NCBI GenBank assembly: GCA_964426675.1
Contig: CAYRRM010000025.1
Location: 1-43,192, forward strand
Direction of reading: 5' to 3'
Length of the DNA: 43,192 bases
Source of the DNA: DYMC01 sp035406705
GTDB lineage: Bacteria > Verrucomicrobiota > Lentisphaeria > Victivallales > GWF2-50-93
The position numbers and the translations under genes were made by a program. Positions 43,068-43,192 of the stretch are shown here, piece by piece. Within the stretch, counting starts at the first letter, position 1. Each line of letters opens with the position of its first letter. A model generated the notes under the pieces. It was not told where the DNA came from and did no database searches. It saw only the letters and a list, made by a program, of their open reading frames with translations.

Positions 43068-43192
43068 ATGAATTACTTTGATGATGAATATTATATGAGA
43101 AAAGCTATCGCTCTGGCTGAAATGGCTGCTGAAGAAGGTGAAGTTCCCGTAGGCGCTGTAGCTGTGAAAGAAGGAAAAATTATTGCCAAAGC
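43068..43192 (+). CDS. tadA: tRNA-specific adenosine deaminase, N-terminal part
   Basis: The frame runs off the window end after 41 codons. It reads DDEYYMRKAIALAEMAAEEG then EVPVGAVAVKEGKIIAK, the typical start of TadA, which makes inosine at the wobble position of tRNA-Arg(ACG). The catalytic HAE motif lies beyond the window. No strong ribosome site is visible; an in-frame ATG nine codons later is a possible alternative start. Confidence 0.88.
   Translation, partial: MNYFDDEYYMRKAIALAEMAAEEGEVPVGAVAVKEGKIIAK

Overview
This window looks like a piece of chromosome from an AT-rich, strictly anaerobic, fermenting bacterium with a complex envelope. The clues are an NAD-linked [FeFe] hydrogenase, an L-lactate dehydrogenase and a GTP-type PEP carboxykinase, with no respiratory genes in view. 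Envelope genes include Lgt, a DUF368 carrier-lipid transporter, a MurB-Ddl fusion and a PpiD/SurA-like chaperone. No rRNA or ribosomal protein gene is present, so I do not assign a phylum. Several divergent or fused proteins suggest a poorly sampled lineage.

Layout. 1-4600: a plus-strand operon of a divergent chorismate synthase, an aminotransferase and pckG, closed by a terminator. 4605-6119: a degenerate HAD domain fused to TsaC/Sua5. 6136-7936 (minus): lgt and a DUF368 transporter. 8049-9763: an HExxH membrane protein and a Nif3-like protein. 9792-11180 (minus): a MATE pump with a palindrome over its promoter. 11538-15563 (minus): a hydrogenase operon headed by a lone receiver protein. 16051-19707: guaB, an NMO/FabK-like flavoenzyme and trpD. 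19884-23732 (minus): ldh, initiator tRNA, a phosphoesterase, apt, RNase P RNA and a TrkA-C membrane protein. 23844-30824: a ppiD-like gene, hisI, murB-ddl, purA and a homocysteine methyltransferase-MetF fusion, then tRNA-Asn.

30976 to about 36240 is accessory DNA next to the tRNA. It holds a fused restriction-methylation enzyme with different codon use, a frameshifted zinc-ribbon gene, a small unknown ORF, an attC-like hairpin, a glutamine amidotransferase and a decayed gene. corA follows and is flanked by an imperfect direct repeat of about 42 bp. 37387-42236 (minus) holds a receiver-kinase fusion, a sulfatase, an esterase lipoprotein and a KdgK-like sugar kinase, which suggests use of a sulfated or esterified carbohydrate. 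The end has a Dps-like ferritin and the start of tadA.

The most striking unexplained signal is a short palindrome, GCGA-N3-TCGC. I count 17 copies by eye. All lie inside genes, they use all three reading frames, and none lies between 30.5 and 39.7 kb. This is far above chance and resembles the HIP1 palindrome of cyanobacteria in behaviour but not in sequence.
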